A stretch of DNA of 53,714 nucleotides from assembly GCA_964557545.1 (NCBI GenBank), contig CAZLAK010000011.1, positions 1-53,714 of the forward strand. Reading direction: 5' to 3'. Of the stretch, positions 23,844 through 32,788 are shown one piece after another (position 1 is the first letter of the stretch; every line of letters starts with the position of its first letter). The stretch is from CAZLAK01 sp964557545. Its GTDB lineage: Bacteria > Bacillota > Desulfotomaculia > Desulfotomaculales > Pelotomaculaceae. The notes beneath the pieces are model-generated. The model did no database searches. It worked only from the letters and a program-made list of their open reading frames with translations, and was not told where the DNA came from. A program made the position numbers and the translations under genes.

Positions 23844-25556
23844 ATGAAAGCTTCAGAATTGCTTGCCCCTACATTGAGAGAAGTACCGGCAGAAGCCGAG
23901 GTAGTTAGCCACCAGCTGCTTTTAAGAGCTGGATTTGTAAGAAAAGTTGCTGCCGGTATTTACACGTTTTTGCCTTTGGCCCTTAGGGTAATCAAAAAAA
24001 TTGAGCAAATAGTTAGAGAAGAGATGGACCGCCAGGGTGCACAGGAATTATTAATGCCTATTATTCAGCCTGCCGAAATATGGAAAGAATCTGGCCGCTG
24101 GGATGTATACGGACCAGAACTTTTCCGCTTAAAAGACCGGCACAACCGTGACTTTGCTCTTGGCCCGACGCACGAAGAAATTATTACCGTACTGGTTAGA
24201 AATGAGGTAAATTCTTATAAACAACTTCCCCTGTTATTGTACCAGATCCAGAACAAGTACCGTGATGAAAAAAGGCCGCGTTTTGGTTTGATGAGGGGAA
24301 GAGAATTTATAATGAAAGATTTATATTCTTTTGACCGGGATGAAGAGGGGCTGGATGTAAGTTATAAAAAAATGTTCGAAGCTTATACGCGCGTCTTCCA
24401 GCGCTGCGGGTTGACTTTCCGGCCTGTGGAAGCGGACTCGGGAGCCATTGGGGGGACAGATACCCACGAATTTATGGTTTTGGCCGATGCGGGAGAGGCT
24501 ACGGTGCTGTTTTGTGCTGATGAAAAATGCGGTTATGCCGCTAACGTAGAAAAAGCCTCTGTACCTTTATTAGAAATTTCTCAGAAGGAAGAACCGATAC
24601 CGCTTATAGAAGTGGATACACCGGGTGCAAAGAGTATCGAAGAGGTTTCTGCTTTTTTGGGGGTACCGGCTCAAAAACTGGTTAAAACCCTTATTTACGA
24701 AACGGAACGCGGTTTAACAGCCGCCGTTGTACGGGGCGACCGCGACGTCAACGAGGTCAAGCTTCTCAATACCTGCGGGGTTATTAGGCTTGAGCTGGCA
24801 GGGGCAGAAGAAGTAAAAAAGGCTTTAGGAGTAAATCCGGGCTTTGTTGGTCCAGTCGGCTTAAAAGGAGTAAAAATTGTTGCTGACCCAGAAGTTATGG
24901 TTATGACAAATGCTGTATGCGGTGCGAACAGTGAGGGTAAGCATTATGTTAATGTAAACCCGGGACGTGATTTTGTGGCTGACGTAGTAGGTGATATTCG
25001 CATGGTGAAAGCCGGCGAGCCTTGCCCCCGCTGTGGGGACCCCTTGGTAGAAGCCAGGGGTATAGAGGTAGGCCAGATCTTTAAGCTGGGCGATAAGTAT
25101 AGCCGGGTTTTAAACGCCAATTTTTTAGACGAAAGCGGTCGCAGCAGGCCAATTATTATGGGTTGCTACGGTATTGGCATCACGAGGACAATGGCGGCTG
25201 CTATAGAGCAAAATCATGACCGCGATGGCATTATTTGGCCTGCGGCCATAGCTCCCTTTCATGTAGTAGTAATACCGGTTAATGTAAAAGATAGCGGTCA
25301 GTTTGCCCTGGCCAGCAGAATATATGAAGAACTGACAAAGGGCGGATTAGAAGTAGTTTTGGATGACCGGCAGGAGAGAGCGGGTGTTAAGTTTAAGGAC
25401 GCCGACTTAATCGGCTATCCTATAAGAGTTACAATTGGTTCTAAATCTGTTGCCGAAAAAAAGGCCGAGGTTCGTATAAGGAAGACGGGAAAGATAATGG
25501 AAGTAGAGGTTGACGGCCTTTTTGAAAAAATATGTGAACTTTTAAGAGAACTGTGA
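23844..25556 (+). CDS. proS: Prolyl-tRNA synthetase
   Basis: ProS charges tRNA-Pro. The 570-residue protein is the bacterial class II form. Motif 1 lies near LRAGFVRKVAAGIYTFLPL, motif 2 in KYRDEKRPRFGLMRGREF and motif 3 in GCYGIGITRTMAA. A YbaK-like editing insertion covers about residues 225-385. A C-terminal anticodon-binding domain (HVVVIPVNVKDS onward) follows. In B. subtilis polC comes next; here a glycosyltransferase gene does. Confidence 0.97.
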   Translation: MKASELLAPTLREVPAEAEVVSHQLLLRAGFVRKVAAGIYTFLPLALRVIKKIEQIVREEMDRQGAQELLMPIIQPAEIWKESGRWDVYGPELFRLKDRHNRDFALGPTHEEIITVLVRNEVNSYKQLPLLLYQIQNKYRDEKRPRFGLMRGREFIMKDLYSFDRDEEGLDVSYKKMFEAYTRVFQRCGLTFRPVEADSGAIGGTDTHEFMVLADAGEATVLFCADEKCGYAANVEKASVPLLEISQKEEPIPLIEVDTPGAKSIEEVSAFLGVPAQKLVKTLIYETERGLTAAVVRGDRDVNEVKLLNTCGVIRLELAGAEEVKKALGVNPGFVGPVGLKGVKIVADPEVMVMTNAVCGANSEGKHYVNVNPGRDFVADVVGDIRMVKAGEPCPRCGDPLVEARGIEVGQIFKLGDKYSRVLNANFLDESGRSRPIIMGCYGIGITRTMAAAIEQNHDRDGIIWPAAIAPFHVVVIPVNVKDSGQFALASRIYEELTKGGLEVVLDDRQERAGVKFKDADLIGYPIRVTIGSKSVAEKKAEVRIRKTGKIMEVEVDGLFEKICELLREL

Positions 25557-25606
25557 GGCCAATAGTTATAAAAAGCTTTAGAAAAGGGGTATGAGCAATA
25601 AGCGGG

Positions 25607-26752
25607 TTGGATAGAATCCTCATCCTCTCGGTAACGGTGGGCGAGGGTCATATGCGCGCGGCCAAAGCTATAGAAAAAGCTCTGTGCGAAAAACACCCAG
25701 CGGCACAGGTAACTATTGTGGACACATTTCGTTACGCAAGCCCTATATTAGAAAAGTTGGTCCTGGGCACGTACATGGAGATATTGAAGTTGAGCCCGGC
25801 AGTATATGGCTACCTTTACCGCCAGGCAGAGAGGGGGCGTCCCCTTTCTGGAAGGAGTAAAATTGAATTTAACCGCTTGCTCAACATATTTACTGCTCCA
25901 AAATTGATTAGGTTTATAAGAGATTTTTCTCCCCAAGCAATTATTTCCACGCACCCCTTTTCGCTGGGGGTGCTTTCTATGATGAAAGTCAATAAAGACA
26001 TAGATTATCCTCTCCTGGGAGTAATTACGGATTTTACTGTTCACTCCTTTTGGGTTTTTCCAGAAGTGGACTGTTATTTAGTCGGTAATGAATCAATGAT
26101 AGAAGATTTTGTTAGTTTTGGTATTTTAAGAGACAGAGTGAAGGCTACTGGTATTCCAGTTGACCCTGTTTTTTCCAACCACTTAAGTAAGACAGTTGCC
26201 CGGGAGAAATTGGGCTTGGATGTGGATGTGCCGACGGTTTTGGTGGTGGGAGGCGGTTTGGGGATGGGGCCGCTTTATGAAGCTGTAGTGGAAATTGGTG
26301 AAAGCAATTATAAATGTCAATTATTGGTTGTTACTGGCAGGAATGCAGAGTTATATAAAAAGCTTCTGTCTATAGTGCCGGCCTTAAAAAACAGGGTGCT
26401 GGTTTTTGGTTTTGTTGAACACATGAACGTGTTAATGGCTGCCTCCGACCTTATGGTGGGAAAAGCTGGGGGGCTTACTTGTGCCGAAGCTTTGGCTACA
26501 TCTTTACCCATTCTCATAGTTAACCCTATACCCGGTCAAGAGGAGAGAAACGCAGAGTTTTTAGAGGCAAGAGGCGCAGCGATGAAGGTAGACGAGGAAA
26601 AGCTTGCTGCTATGGTAGGTCATTGCTTAGAAGATAAAAGCCTTCTTGAAAAAATGTCTTTGGCCGCTGCTCATCTTGCAAAACCACGGGCAGCTTACGA
26701 AGCAGTAGGTGCTATAGAAGAGATTGTAACTAAAAAAAGAGCTGTAAAGTAA
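25607..26752 (+). CDS. MGDG-synthase/UgtP-like diacylglycerol glycosyltransferase
   Basis: This 381-residue GT28-type protein has an N-terminal MGDG-synthase domain (RILILSVTVGEGHMRAAKAI, THPFSLGVLSMMK, GVITDFTVHSFW) and a C-terminal donor domain (VVGGGLGMGPLYEA, GFVEHMNVLMAASDLMVGKA, GGLTCAEALATSLPILI). Relatives add sugar to diacylglycerol to make glycolipids or, in sporulating species, have spore-linked roles; the sugar cannot be read here. The start is uncertain: TTG at 25607 has no spaced ribosome site, while ATA at 25598 lies eight bases after AAAAGGGG and would add three residues. It stands where polC usually lies. Confidence 0.87.
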   Translation: MDRILILSVTVGEGHMRAAKAIEKALCEKHPAAQVTIVDTFRYASPILEKLVLGTYMEILKLSPAVYGYLYRQAERGRPLSGRSKIEFNRLLNIFTAPKLIRFIRDFSPQAIISTHPFSLGVLSMMKVNKDIDYPLLGVITDFTVHSFWVFPEVDCYLVGNESMIEDFVSFGILRDRVKATGIPVDPVFSNHLSKTVAREKLGLDVDVPTVLVVGGGLGMGPLYEAVVEIGESNYKCQLLVVTGRNAELYKKLLSIVPALKNRVLVFGFVEHMNVLMAASDLMVGKAGGLTCAEALATSLPILIVNPIPGQEERNAEFLEARGAAMKVDEEKLAAMVGHCLEDKSLLEKMSLAAAHLAKPRAAYEAVGAIEEIVTKKRAVK

Positions 26753-26767
26753 ATTGGGGGATACAAA

Positions 26768-27439
26768 GTGTTGTCGGAAAGAGAAGTAATTGTCAGGCTA
26801 GTTATGGCTGTTATCCTCGGCGGTTTTATCGGTTTGGAAAGAGAAAGGCTGCACGCTGGCTACCGTACCTCTTCAGCTGGTTTTCGCACTCATATTTTAG
26901 TTTGCGTCGGCTCAGCCATCTGTATGGTGGTTTCTGAAGAAATGCATTTCCAGTTTCAGGGTGATGCAGCCAGGATAGCGGCCCAGGTAGTGAGCGGAAT
27001 AGGCTTTTTGGGCGCTGGTGCTATTATAAAAGAAGGACCTTTTGTCCGCGGCCTTACCACCGCTGCCAGTCTTTGGGTAGTTGCCTCATTAGGTTTAGCT
27101 TGTGGTGCTGGCTATTACTTGATAGCAACCTTGGGTACAATGCTTGTACTCTTTGCTCTTGTTTTGCTGGGTACCTTTGAAAGATTGCTGCGCGGGCGCG
27201 GGAACTGGAACACTTTGAGGATTGTAACTTCAGACCACCCAGAACAAATAAACACAATATCGTCATATTTGGAGGAACATGTGGGTAACATTAAAAAAAT
27301 AGAAATAAGTAAAACTAGCGTTCAAGGGTTTGTTTTATTAGAAGTGTATTTAAAGATTTTACCCGGAACTAACATCGTAGATATTATGCATAAATTGGCA
27401 GTTATGCCAGGTGTACGTAAAGTTGAACACGGGACTTAA
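26768..27439 (+). CDS. MgtC/SapB-family membrane protein
   Basis: This 223-residue protein has four to five N-terminal membrane segments with the family motifs GGFIGLERERLHAGYRTSSAG and, with the Ala-Gly-rich stretch, SGIGFLGAGAIIKEG and RGLTTAASLWVVASLGLA. A C-terminal ACT-like cytoplasmic domain (about residues 150-220) follows. Family members affect Mg2+ homeostasis and ATP synthase in pathogens; in environmental Clostridia the role is undefined. GTG 26768 follows TGGGGG. It lies just ahead of the rimP operon promoter. Confidence 0.88.
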   Translation: MLSEREVIVRLVMAVILGGFIGLERERLHAGYRTSSAGFRTHILVCVGSAICMVVSEEMHFQFQGDAARIAAQVVSGIGFLGAGAIIKEGPFVRGLTTAASLWVVASLGLACGAGYYLIATLGTMLVLFALVLLGTFERLLRGRGNWNTLRIVTSDHPEQINTISSYLEEHVGNIKKIEISKTSVQGFVLLEVYLKILPGTNIVDIMHKLAVMPGVRKVEHGT

Positions 27440-27457
27440 GATAGATTTTTTTAACCC

Positions 27458-27486
27458 TTGTCAAGTCTTAACCTCTATGGTATACT
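27458..27486 (+). promoter_or_regulatory. Sigma-A promoter of the rimP-nusA-infB operon
   Basis: TTGTCA (27458-27463), 17-base spacer, TATACT (27481-27486), with a TGG extension before the -10. It lies 19 bases after the mgtC-like stop and would start transcription near 27493, giving a leader of about 195 bases. Confidence 0.72.
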
Positions 27487-27505
27487 TACTTTGGTTTTGC
27501 GGGCA

Positions 27506-27555
27506 GAGAAATTTTTAATTTCTCGCAAGGAGTGGGTTAAACCCACTCTTTCGTC
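27506..27555 (+). terminator. Tandem leader hairpins (candidate attenuator) before rimP
   Basis: Hairpin 1: GAGAAATT pairs with AATTTCTC (27506-27524). Hairpin 2: GAGTGGGTT pairs with AACCCACTC (27530-27548), followed by a weak tract TTTCGTCTT. Both lie within 60 bases of the predicted transcription start and 135 bases ahead of rimP. They could end mgtC read-through or attenuate the operon. Confidence 0.65.
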
Positions 27556-27688
27556 TTATCAAAGGATATGACAGTTCAACATTTAGAGTGTTTTTATACG
27601 AATAACCGTCAAAGTGAAGTATACTGGTAAAAGTTATTTCTTGTGATATTAAGATTAGCACGTCGTCTTTTAGTAAGGGGGTAAATTT

Positions 27689-28156
27689 TTGAGTAAAAAG
27701 AAAATTTGTGAGTTAGTACACGATATGGTGTTGCAGGTGATTGAAGGTACCGACCTGGAACTGGTCGATGTAGAGTTTGCAAAAGAATGCGGGCGTTGGT
27801 ACCTGCGCATATTTATAGATAGACCGGGTGGTGTAAGCCACCGCGAGTGTCAATTCGTATCGGAATATCTCAGCAACGCTTTGGACGAGAAAGACCCTAT
27901 CCCTCACTCTTATGTCTTAGAAGTTTCTTCTCCTGGTATAGAGAGACCATTGAAAAAATTAGATGATTACCGGCGTTTTACTGGCCGTTTGGCTAATATT
28001 GTTTTTTATGCCCCGGTTTGTGGAAAAAAGAAGTTGTGCGGCCGCATCGCAGGTGTCGAGGGCGATAACGTAATTTTGGATGTGGAAGGTGAAAAGCTCT
28101 GTTTTACTCTCAGTCAAATTGCTTCGGCCAAGTTAGAGGCGGATTTTAAATTTTAG
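27689..28156 (+). CDS. rimP: Ribosome maturation factor RimP
   Basis: RimP is needed for 30S subunit maturation. The 155-residue protein has an N-terminal alpha/beta domain (VIEGTDLELVDVEFAKECGRW region, LRIFIDRPGGV) and a C-terminal SH3-like barrel. VLEVSSPGIERPLKKLDDYRRF in part is the family signature. TTG 27689 follows AAGGGGG. It is the first gene of the rimP-nusA-rnpM-ylxQ-infB-rbfA operon, 12 bases from nusA. Confidence 0.96.
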   Translation: MSKKKICELVHDMVLQVIEGTDLELVDVEFAKECGRWYLRIFIDRPGGVSHRECQFVSEYLSNALDEKDPIPHSYVLEVSSPGIERPLKKLDDYRRFTGRLANIVFYAPVCGKKKLCGRIAGVEGDNVILDVEGEKLCFTLSQIASAKLEADFKF

Positions 28157-28168
28157 GGAGGAAGGTGC

Positions 28169-29257
28169 ATGAATACTGAGTTTTTAGAAGCACTGAAAGA
28201 CCTGGAAAAGGAAAAAGGAATTTCGGTAGATATCCTTCTGGAAGCAATAGAAGCCGCTCTCCTTTCTGCTTATAAAAGAAATTTTGGTTCAAACCAGAAT
28301 GCAAGGGTACACATAGATAGGGTAACCGGGAGTTTTAGGGTTTTTAGCCAGAAAACCGTGTGCGAGGAGGTAGGGGACCCCCGTACAGAAATTTCTTTAG
28401 ATGAAGCTCGCCAGATTAACCCAAAGTACGAGGTTGGGGACATTATTGAGTTTGAGGTTACCCCAAGAGAATTTGGGCGCATCGCGGCTCAGACTGCCAA
28501 GCAGGTAGTGGTACAAAGGATACGTGAGGCAGAGAGAAACATAATTTACGATGAGTTTTCAGAGCGTGAAGGGGACATTATAACGGGTGTTGTGCAACGG
28601 ATAGAACAAAGAAATGTATACATTGAGCTGGGAAAGGCAGAGGCTATTTTAGCCCCGGCTGAACAAATGCCAGGGGAAGAATACCGCCAAGGTCAGAGAT
28701 TAAAAGCGTATATTGTGGAAGTGAAGCGGACAACAAAAGGCCCTCAAATATTGGTTTCGCGTACCCACCCGGGTCTTTTAAAAAGGCTTTTTGAAATGGA
28801 AGTTCCCGAATTACAGGAAGGAATTGTTGAGCTAAAAGGTATAGCCCGCGAAGCTGGGGCGCGTTCTAAAATTGCCGTTTATTCAAGGGATGAGAATGTC
28901 GATCCTGTAGGAGCCTGCGTAGGACCTAAAGGTATGAGAGTGCAGAATATTGTCAATGAACTAAATGGCGAAAAGATAGATATCATAAAATGGGACCCCG
29001 ATCCTTCAAAGTTTGTGGCAAGCTCGCTTAGCCCAGCTAAAGTAGTCGCTGTGGAGATTTGGGAAGAAGAAAAAGTAGCGCGTGTTATTGTGCCTGATAA
29101 CCAGCTTTCCCTGGCTATTGGAAAAGAAGGGCAAAATGCCCGCCTTGCGGCCAAATTAAGCGGCTGGAAAATTGACATCAAGAGCATCTCCCAAATGAGG
29201 GAAATGTTCCCTGAGGAATACAGAGAACTATTTGAGGATGAAGAAGAATTTGATTAA
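28169..29257 (+). CDS. nusA: Transcription termination/antitermination factor NusA
   Basis: NusA binds RNA polymerase and nascent RNA, promoting pausing and hairpin termination. The 362-residue protein has the N-terminal polymerase-binding domain (about 1-125), an S1 domain (about 135-200, GDIITGVVQRIEQRNVYIEL) and two KH domains (VDPVGACVGPKGMRVQNI near residue 248; NQLSLAIGKEGQNARLAAKL near 310). It lacks the C-terminal acidic repeats of E. coli NusA, as in other Firmicutes. It may act on the hairpins in its own operon leader. Confidence 0.98.
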   Translation: MNTEFLEALKDLEKEKGISVDILLEAIEAALLSAYKRNFGSNQNARVHIDRVTGSFRVFSQKTVCEEVGDPRTEISLDEARQINPKYEVGDIIEFEVTPREFGRIAAQTAKQVVVQRIREAERNIIYDEFSEREGDIITGVVQRIEQRNVYIELGKAEAILAPAEQMPGEEYRQGQRLKAYIVEVKRTTKGPQILVSRTHPGLLKRLFEMEVPELQEGIVELKGIAREAGARSKIAVYSRDENVDPVGACVGPKGMRVQNIVNELNGEKIDIIKWDPDPSKFVASSLSPAKVVAVEIWEEEKVARVIVPDNQLSLAIGKEGQNARLAAKLSGWKIDIKSISQMREMFPEEYRELFEDEEEFD

Positions 29258-29269
29258 GGGGGGGGTCTT

Positions 29270-29536
29270 GTGCCGAGAGTAAAAAAGGTACCCCTGCGCA
29301 TGTGTGTCGGCTGCCAGCAAATGAAACCTAAGAAAGAGTTAATTAGAGTAGTTCGCACCCCCGATGAAAGTATTGAGATTGATCCTACCGGTAAGCGTTC
29401 AGGACGCGGGGCTTACATCTGTCCTGATAAGGAATGTTTGGAAAAGGCCCTAAAAGGCAAAAGGCTGGAAAAGGCCCTGCAACACCCCCTCACCGGCGAA
29501 GTCGTAGAAGCTTTAAAGCAGGAGCTGGAAAAATGA
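29270..29536 (+). CDS. rnpM: RNase P modulator RnpM (YlxR)
   Basis: This 88-residue basic YlxR-family protein binds RNA and has been described as a modulator of RNase P in B. subtilis. Signatures are PLRMCVGCQQMKPKKELIRV and GKRSGRGAYICPDKECLEKA. The GTG start lies after GGGGGGG. Its stop overlaps the next ATG by four bases (ATGA), so translation is coupled to ylxQ. Confidence 0.94.
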   Translation: MPRVKKVPLRMCVGCQQMKPKKELIRVVRTPDESIEIDPTGKRSGRGAYICPDKECLEKALKGKRLEKALQHPLTGEVVEALKQELEK

Positions 29537-29868
29537 GGGGTATTGGTAGTTTGTTGGGGCTTGCTCAGAGATCGGGCTGTCTTGTATCTGGGGATGTAGC
29601 AGTAAGGGAAGCGCTGGTTAGGGGAAAAGCAAAACTTTTAGTTATTGCCGGGAATGCTACAGCAAGAACAAAGCAGGAGCTTTCCAGCCTGGCTGAAAAG
29701 TACAGTATCCCGGTCGTTGTATTCGGTACTAAAGAACACATTGGCGCTTTGATTGGCAAGTCACCCCGTTCATCTGCAGCCTTTTTAGATGAAAATATGA
29801 TCCGGGCGGTTCTCGGGGAAGAGAAAGGGGTGAGGTGGAGCGGAAAAAAGCCAAAATCTTGGAGGTGA
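29533..29868 (+). CDS. ylxQ: L7Ae-family ribosomal protein YlxQ
   Basis: This 111-residue member of the L7Ae/L30e/YbxF fold binds kink-turn RNA. The start IGSLLGLAQRSGCLVSGD followed by LLVIAGNATARTKQELSSLA is typical. ATG 29533 overlaps the rnpM stop, and is chosen over longer in-frame possibilities because it gives the usual N-terminus. infB follows after four bases. Confidence 0.92.
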   Translation: MRGIGSLLGLAQRSGCLVSGDVAVREALVRGKAKLLVIAGNATARTKQELSSLAEKYSIPVVVFGTKEHIGALIGKSPRSSAAFLDENMIRAVLGEEKGVRWSGKKPKSWR

Positions 29869-29872
29869 TTGT

Positions 29873-32749
29873 ATGGTTAAGAAGAGGATACACGAACTGG
29901 CTAAGGAACTTAACATTGAAAGTAAAGAAATAATAAACAATTTGAAAAATATGGGAATTAATGTTAAATCGCACATGTCTACATTAGAAGAAAATGAGAT
30001 CGAGCTCTTTTTAAAACGGTATAATATAAAGAGCGACAGATTAAATGTCCGTGAAGTAAAGGAACCGGAGGAAAAACCGGCCGGAGTACCGGTTTTGGGG
30101 GAGCAGAAGGACGTTGAAAAGAGTCAGGTGCGGGCGGCTGCGGCAATAAGTAAGGATGAGGGAGAAAATGTGCAAGCAAGGCAAAAGATTATCCAAAAAA
30201 GTGAAAAACAAGAGGTTAAAAAAGATGTTCAGGATAATAAGGCAGAACAATACAGAGATCGCGGGCCAGGTTTGGTAGATCGTGTGCCGTCGAGACCGCC
30301 CGACAGGAGGTTTCACGAAAGGATAAAAAGTCAGGACCGTCCGGAAAAAACTGGCATACATCATAAAAGTGAACAGGTCCACAAACCTAAAGCGGCTGAA
30401 GAAATTAAGGAAAAAACACGCCATGAACGCCAAGTGCAGGATCAGGCAGGTCAGTTAAAGGCACAAAAAGAGCACTTACCCAAAGAAAAGGCCCACGTGG
30501 AAGCTGGCCATGATGAAAGTGAAAAGTTTGTAAGGCAAGAAAAAAGGCCATACGGTAAGCCAAAAGACAAAAAAGTGGAACACGAGAAGGTGCCAGCGAA
30601 GCCCGGGGGCAAGAAAGCCGAAGATATGGGTCCAACAAAAGCTGCAGGTGCTCCAAGACAGGCTAAATTAAGCGAACGTTCTCAGGTGCAGACCCATCAA
30701 GCCGCCAGAATTAAACCGTCTGGCGGTGTACAGACAAGACCAAGACAGGATATTCCAGTTGTTTGGCCGCCCGTTCGTTTGGATGAAAAAGGCAGGCCTA
30801 CTCAAGAAAAACAAAAACCGGTAGATAAACAAAAGCAGGCTAAATTCGGGGGGCCAAAAGCCGCTGACAAGGTTCGGCCGGACAAGCGGAGTATTTTGGC
30901 TGAGGAGGCAGAAGAAAAGCTGTGGGCTAAATCTTTTGGCCCGGCACGTAAAAAACAGGCAGATAAAGGCAAGGAGCCAGTCCAAACTGCTGAACGGAAG
31001 CCAATAGTAATAAGCGGTTCTATAACAGTACAAGAGCTGGCTTTGAAAATGCATAAGAGTCCGGCGGAATTAATTAAGAAGCTGCTGCAACTGGGCGTTC
31101 TTGCCACTATTAACCAGGAAATAGATACAGATACTGCTACCATTCTCGCTTCTGAATTTGGCTATGACGTGGAAGTAAAACTTCCCGTAGATATGGAAGC
31201 AGTCATAATGCAAGAACCTCAAGATGACCCAGCACTTCTCCAGCCCAGGCCTTGTGTAGTAACTGTTATGGGCCACGTTGACCACGGAAAGACTTCTCTT
31301 CTGGATGCTATACGCCAGACAAATGTAACGGCGACGGAAGCTGGCGGTATAACTCAGCACATCGGTGCTTATCAGATAGAACACAACGGCAAAAAAATAA
31401 CGTTTCTCGACACCCCGGGTCACGAAGCTTTTACGGCCATGAGGGCCCGCGGTGCCAAGGTAACAGATATTGCTATCTTAGTGGTAGCCGCTGATGACGG
31501 TGTAATGCCCCAAACAATTGAAGCCATAAACCATGCCAAAGACGCCGGTGTTCCCATTATTGTAGCTATAAATAAAATAGATAAGCCGGGCGCTAACCCG
31601 GAACGGGTAAAGCAGCAGCTCACCGAGTACGGCTTGATACCTGAAGAGTGGGGCGGGGATACAATTTGTGTTAATGTATCTGCCCTCAAGAAACAAGGAC
31701 TGGAAGATTTGATGGAGATGATCTTGCTGGTTGCTGAGGTAAGCGAGTTAAAAGCTAATCCTAACAGGCCGGCAAGGGGGACTGTTATTGAAGCCGAGTT
31801 GGATAAAGGGCGGGGACCTGTTGCGACTGTTTTAGTACAAAACGGAACCCTCAATGTAGGTGACTATATTGTGGCCGGTGTGGCTTATGGACGGGTAAGG
31901 GCTATGATGGATGATAAAGGACGGCGAATTAAAAAAGCCGGCCCCTCCACCCCGGTGGAAGTTCTCGGGTTATCTGAAGTGCCTTGTGCAGGTGATATTT
32001 TTGTGGTGGTAGAAGACGAAAAGCTTGCCAAGACAATTGCAGCACGCCGGCAGGCCCGCAAGCGCGAGGAGGAACTTAAAGCTACCGGCAGGGTTTCACT
32101 AGAAGATCTCTTTAAGCAAATTCGTGAAGGCCAGATTAAGGAACTTGGGGTTATTATCAAAGCAGACGCCCAGGGTTCAGTAGAAGCACTGCGGCAAGCA
32201 TTGGAAAGGCTGAGCACGGAAGAAGTAAAAGTCAATATCATTCACGGCGGGGTAGGTGCTATAACAGAAACCGATATAATGCTTGCCTCAGCGTCTAATG
32301 CCATAATTATTGGCTTTAACGTTAGGCCGGATGTAAATGCTAGGAAAGCAAATGAAAAGGAAAAAGTCGATATTCGCCTTTACAGGGTAATTTACGACGC
32401 TATTGATGATGTAAAAGCGGCAATGAGCGGACTACTGGAGCCGGAGTACCGTGAGGTAATGCTGGGCAGGGCTGAGATTAGGAAGATTTTTAAAGCCTCT
32501 AGGATTGGGACCATAGCCGGATGTTATGTGTTAGAAGGTAAGGTGGAAAGAGATGCTAGCATAAGGGTAGTAAGAGACGGCATTGTGATTCACGAGGGAA
32601 AAATAGAATCATTGAAGCGTTTCAAGGACGATGTAAAAGAGGTTCCGCAGGGTTACGAATGCGGTATGGCTTTGGAAAAATTTAATGACATTCAGGAAGG
32701 TGACATAATTGAAGCCTTTACCATGGAGGCTATCAAAAGGGAGCTATAG
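29873..32749 (+). CDS. infB: Translation initiation factor IF-2
   Basis: IF-2 is the GTPase that places initiator tRNA on the 30S subunit. The 958-residue protein has an N-terminal IF2_N domain (RIHELAKELNIESKEIIN) and a very long Lys/Glu/Gln/Pro-rich linker (about 50-370). A second IF2_N-like domain (ITVQELALKMHKSPAELIKK) precedes the G domain, which has VMGHVDHGKTSLLD near residue 465, DTPGHEAF and NKID. Barrel domains II-IV end the protein. The linker is longer than in many Firmicutes. The ATG follows GGAGGTG. Confidence 0.98.
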   Translation: MVKKRIHELAKELNIESKEIINNLKNMGINVKSHMSTLEENEIELFLKRYNIKSDRLNVREVKEPEEKPAGVPVLGEQKDVEKSQVRAAAAISKDEGENVQARQKIIQKSEKQEVKKDVQDNKAEQYRDRGPGLVDRVPSRPPDRRFHERIKSQDRPEKTGIHHKSEQVHKPKAAEEIKEKTRHERQVQDQAGQLKAQKEHLPKEKAHVEAGHDESEKFVRQEKRPYGKPKDKKVEHEKVPAKPGGKKAEDMGPTKAAGAPRQAKLSERSQVQTHQAARIKPSGGVQTRPRQDIPVVWPPVRLDEKGRPTQEKQKPVDKQKQAKFGGPKAADKVRPDKRSILAEEAEEKLWAKSFGPARKKQADKGKEPVQTAERKPIVISGSITVQELALKMHKSPAELIKKLLQLGVLATINQEIDTDTATILASEFGYDVEVKLPVDMEAVIMQEPQDDPALLQPRPCVVTVMGHVDHGKTSLLDAIRQTNVTATEAGGITQHIGAYQIEHNGKKITFLDTPGHEAFTAMRARGAKVTDIAILVVAADDGVMPQTIEAINHAKDAGVPIIVAINKIDKPGANPERVKQQLTEYGLIPEEWGGDTICVNVSALKKQGLEDLMEMILLVAEVSELKANPNRPARGTVIEAELDKGRGPVATVLVQNGTLNVGDYIVAGVAYGRVRAMMDDKGRRIKKAGPSTPVEVLGLSEVPCAGDIFVVVEDEKLAKTIAARRQARKREEELKATGRVSLEDLFKQIREGQIKELGVIIKADAQGSVEALRQALERLSTEEVKVNIIHGGVGAITETDIMLASASNAIIIGFNVRPDVNARKANEKEKVDIRLYRVIYDAIDDVKAAMSGLLEPEYREVMLGRAEIRKIFKASRIGTIAGCYVLEGKVERDASIRVVRDGIVIHEGKIESLKRFKDDVKEVPQGYECGMALEKFNDIQEGDIIEAFTMEAIKREL

Positions 32750-32788
32750 TACTGGTAGTAAATAACTTGGCAAGGTGGTGTAAGGTTA

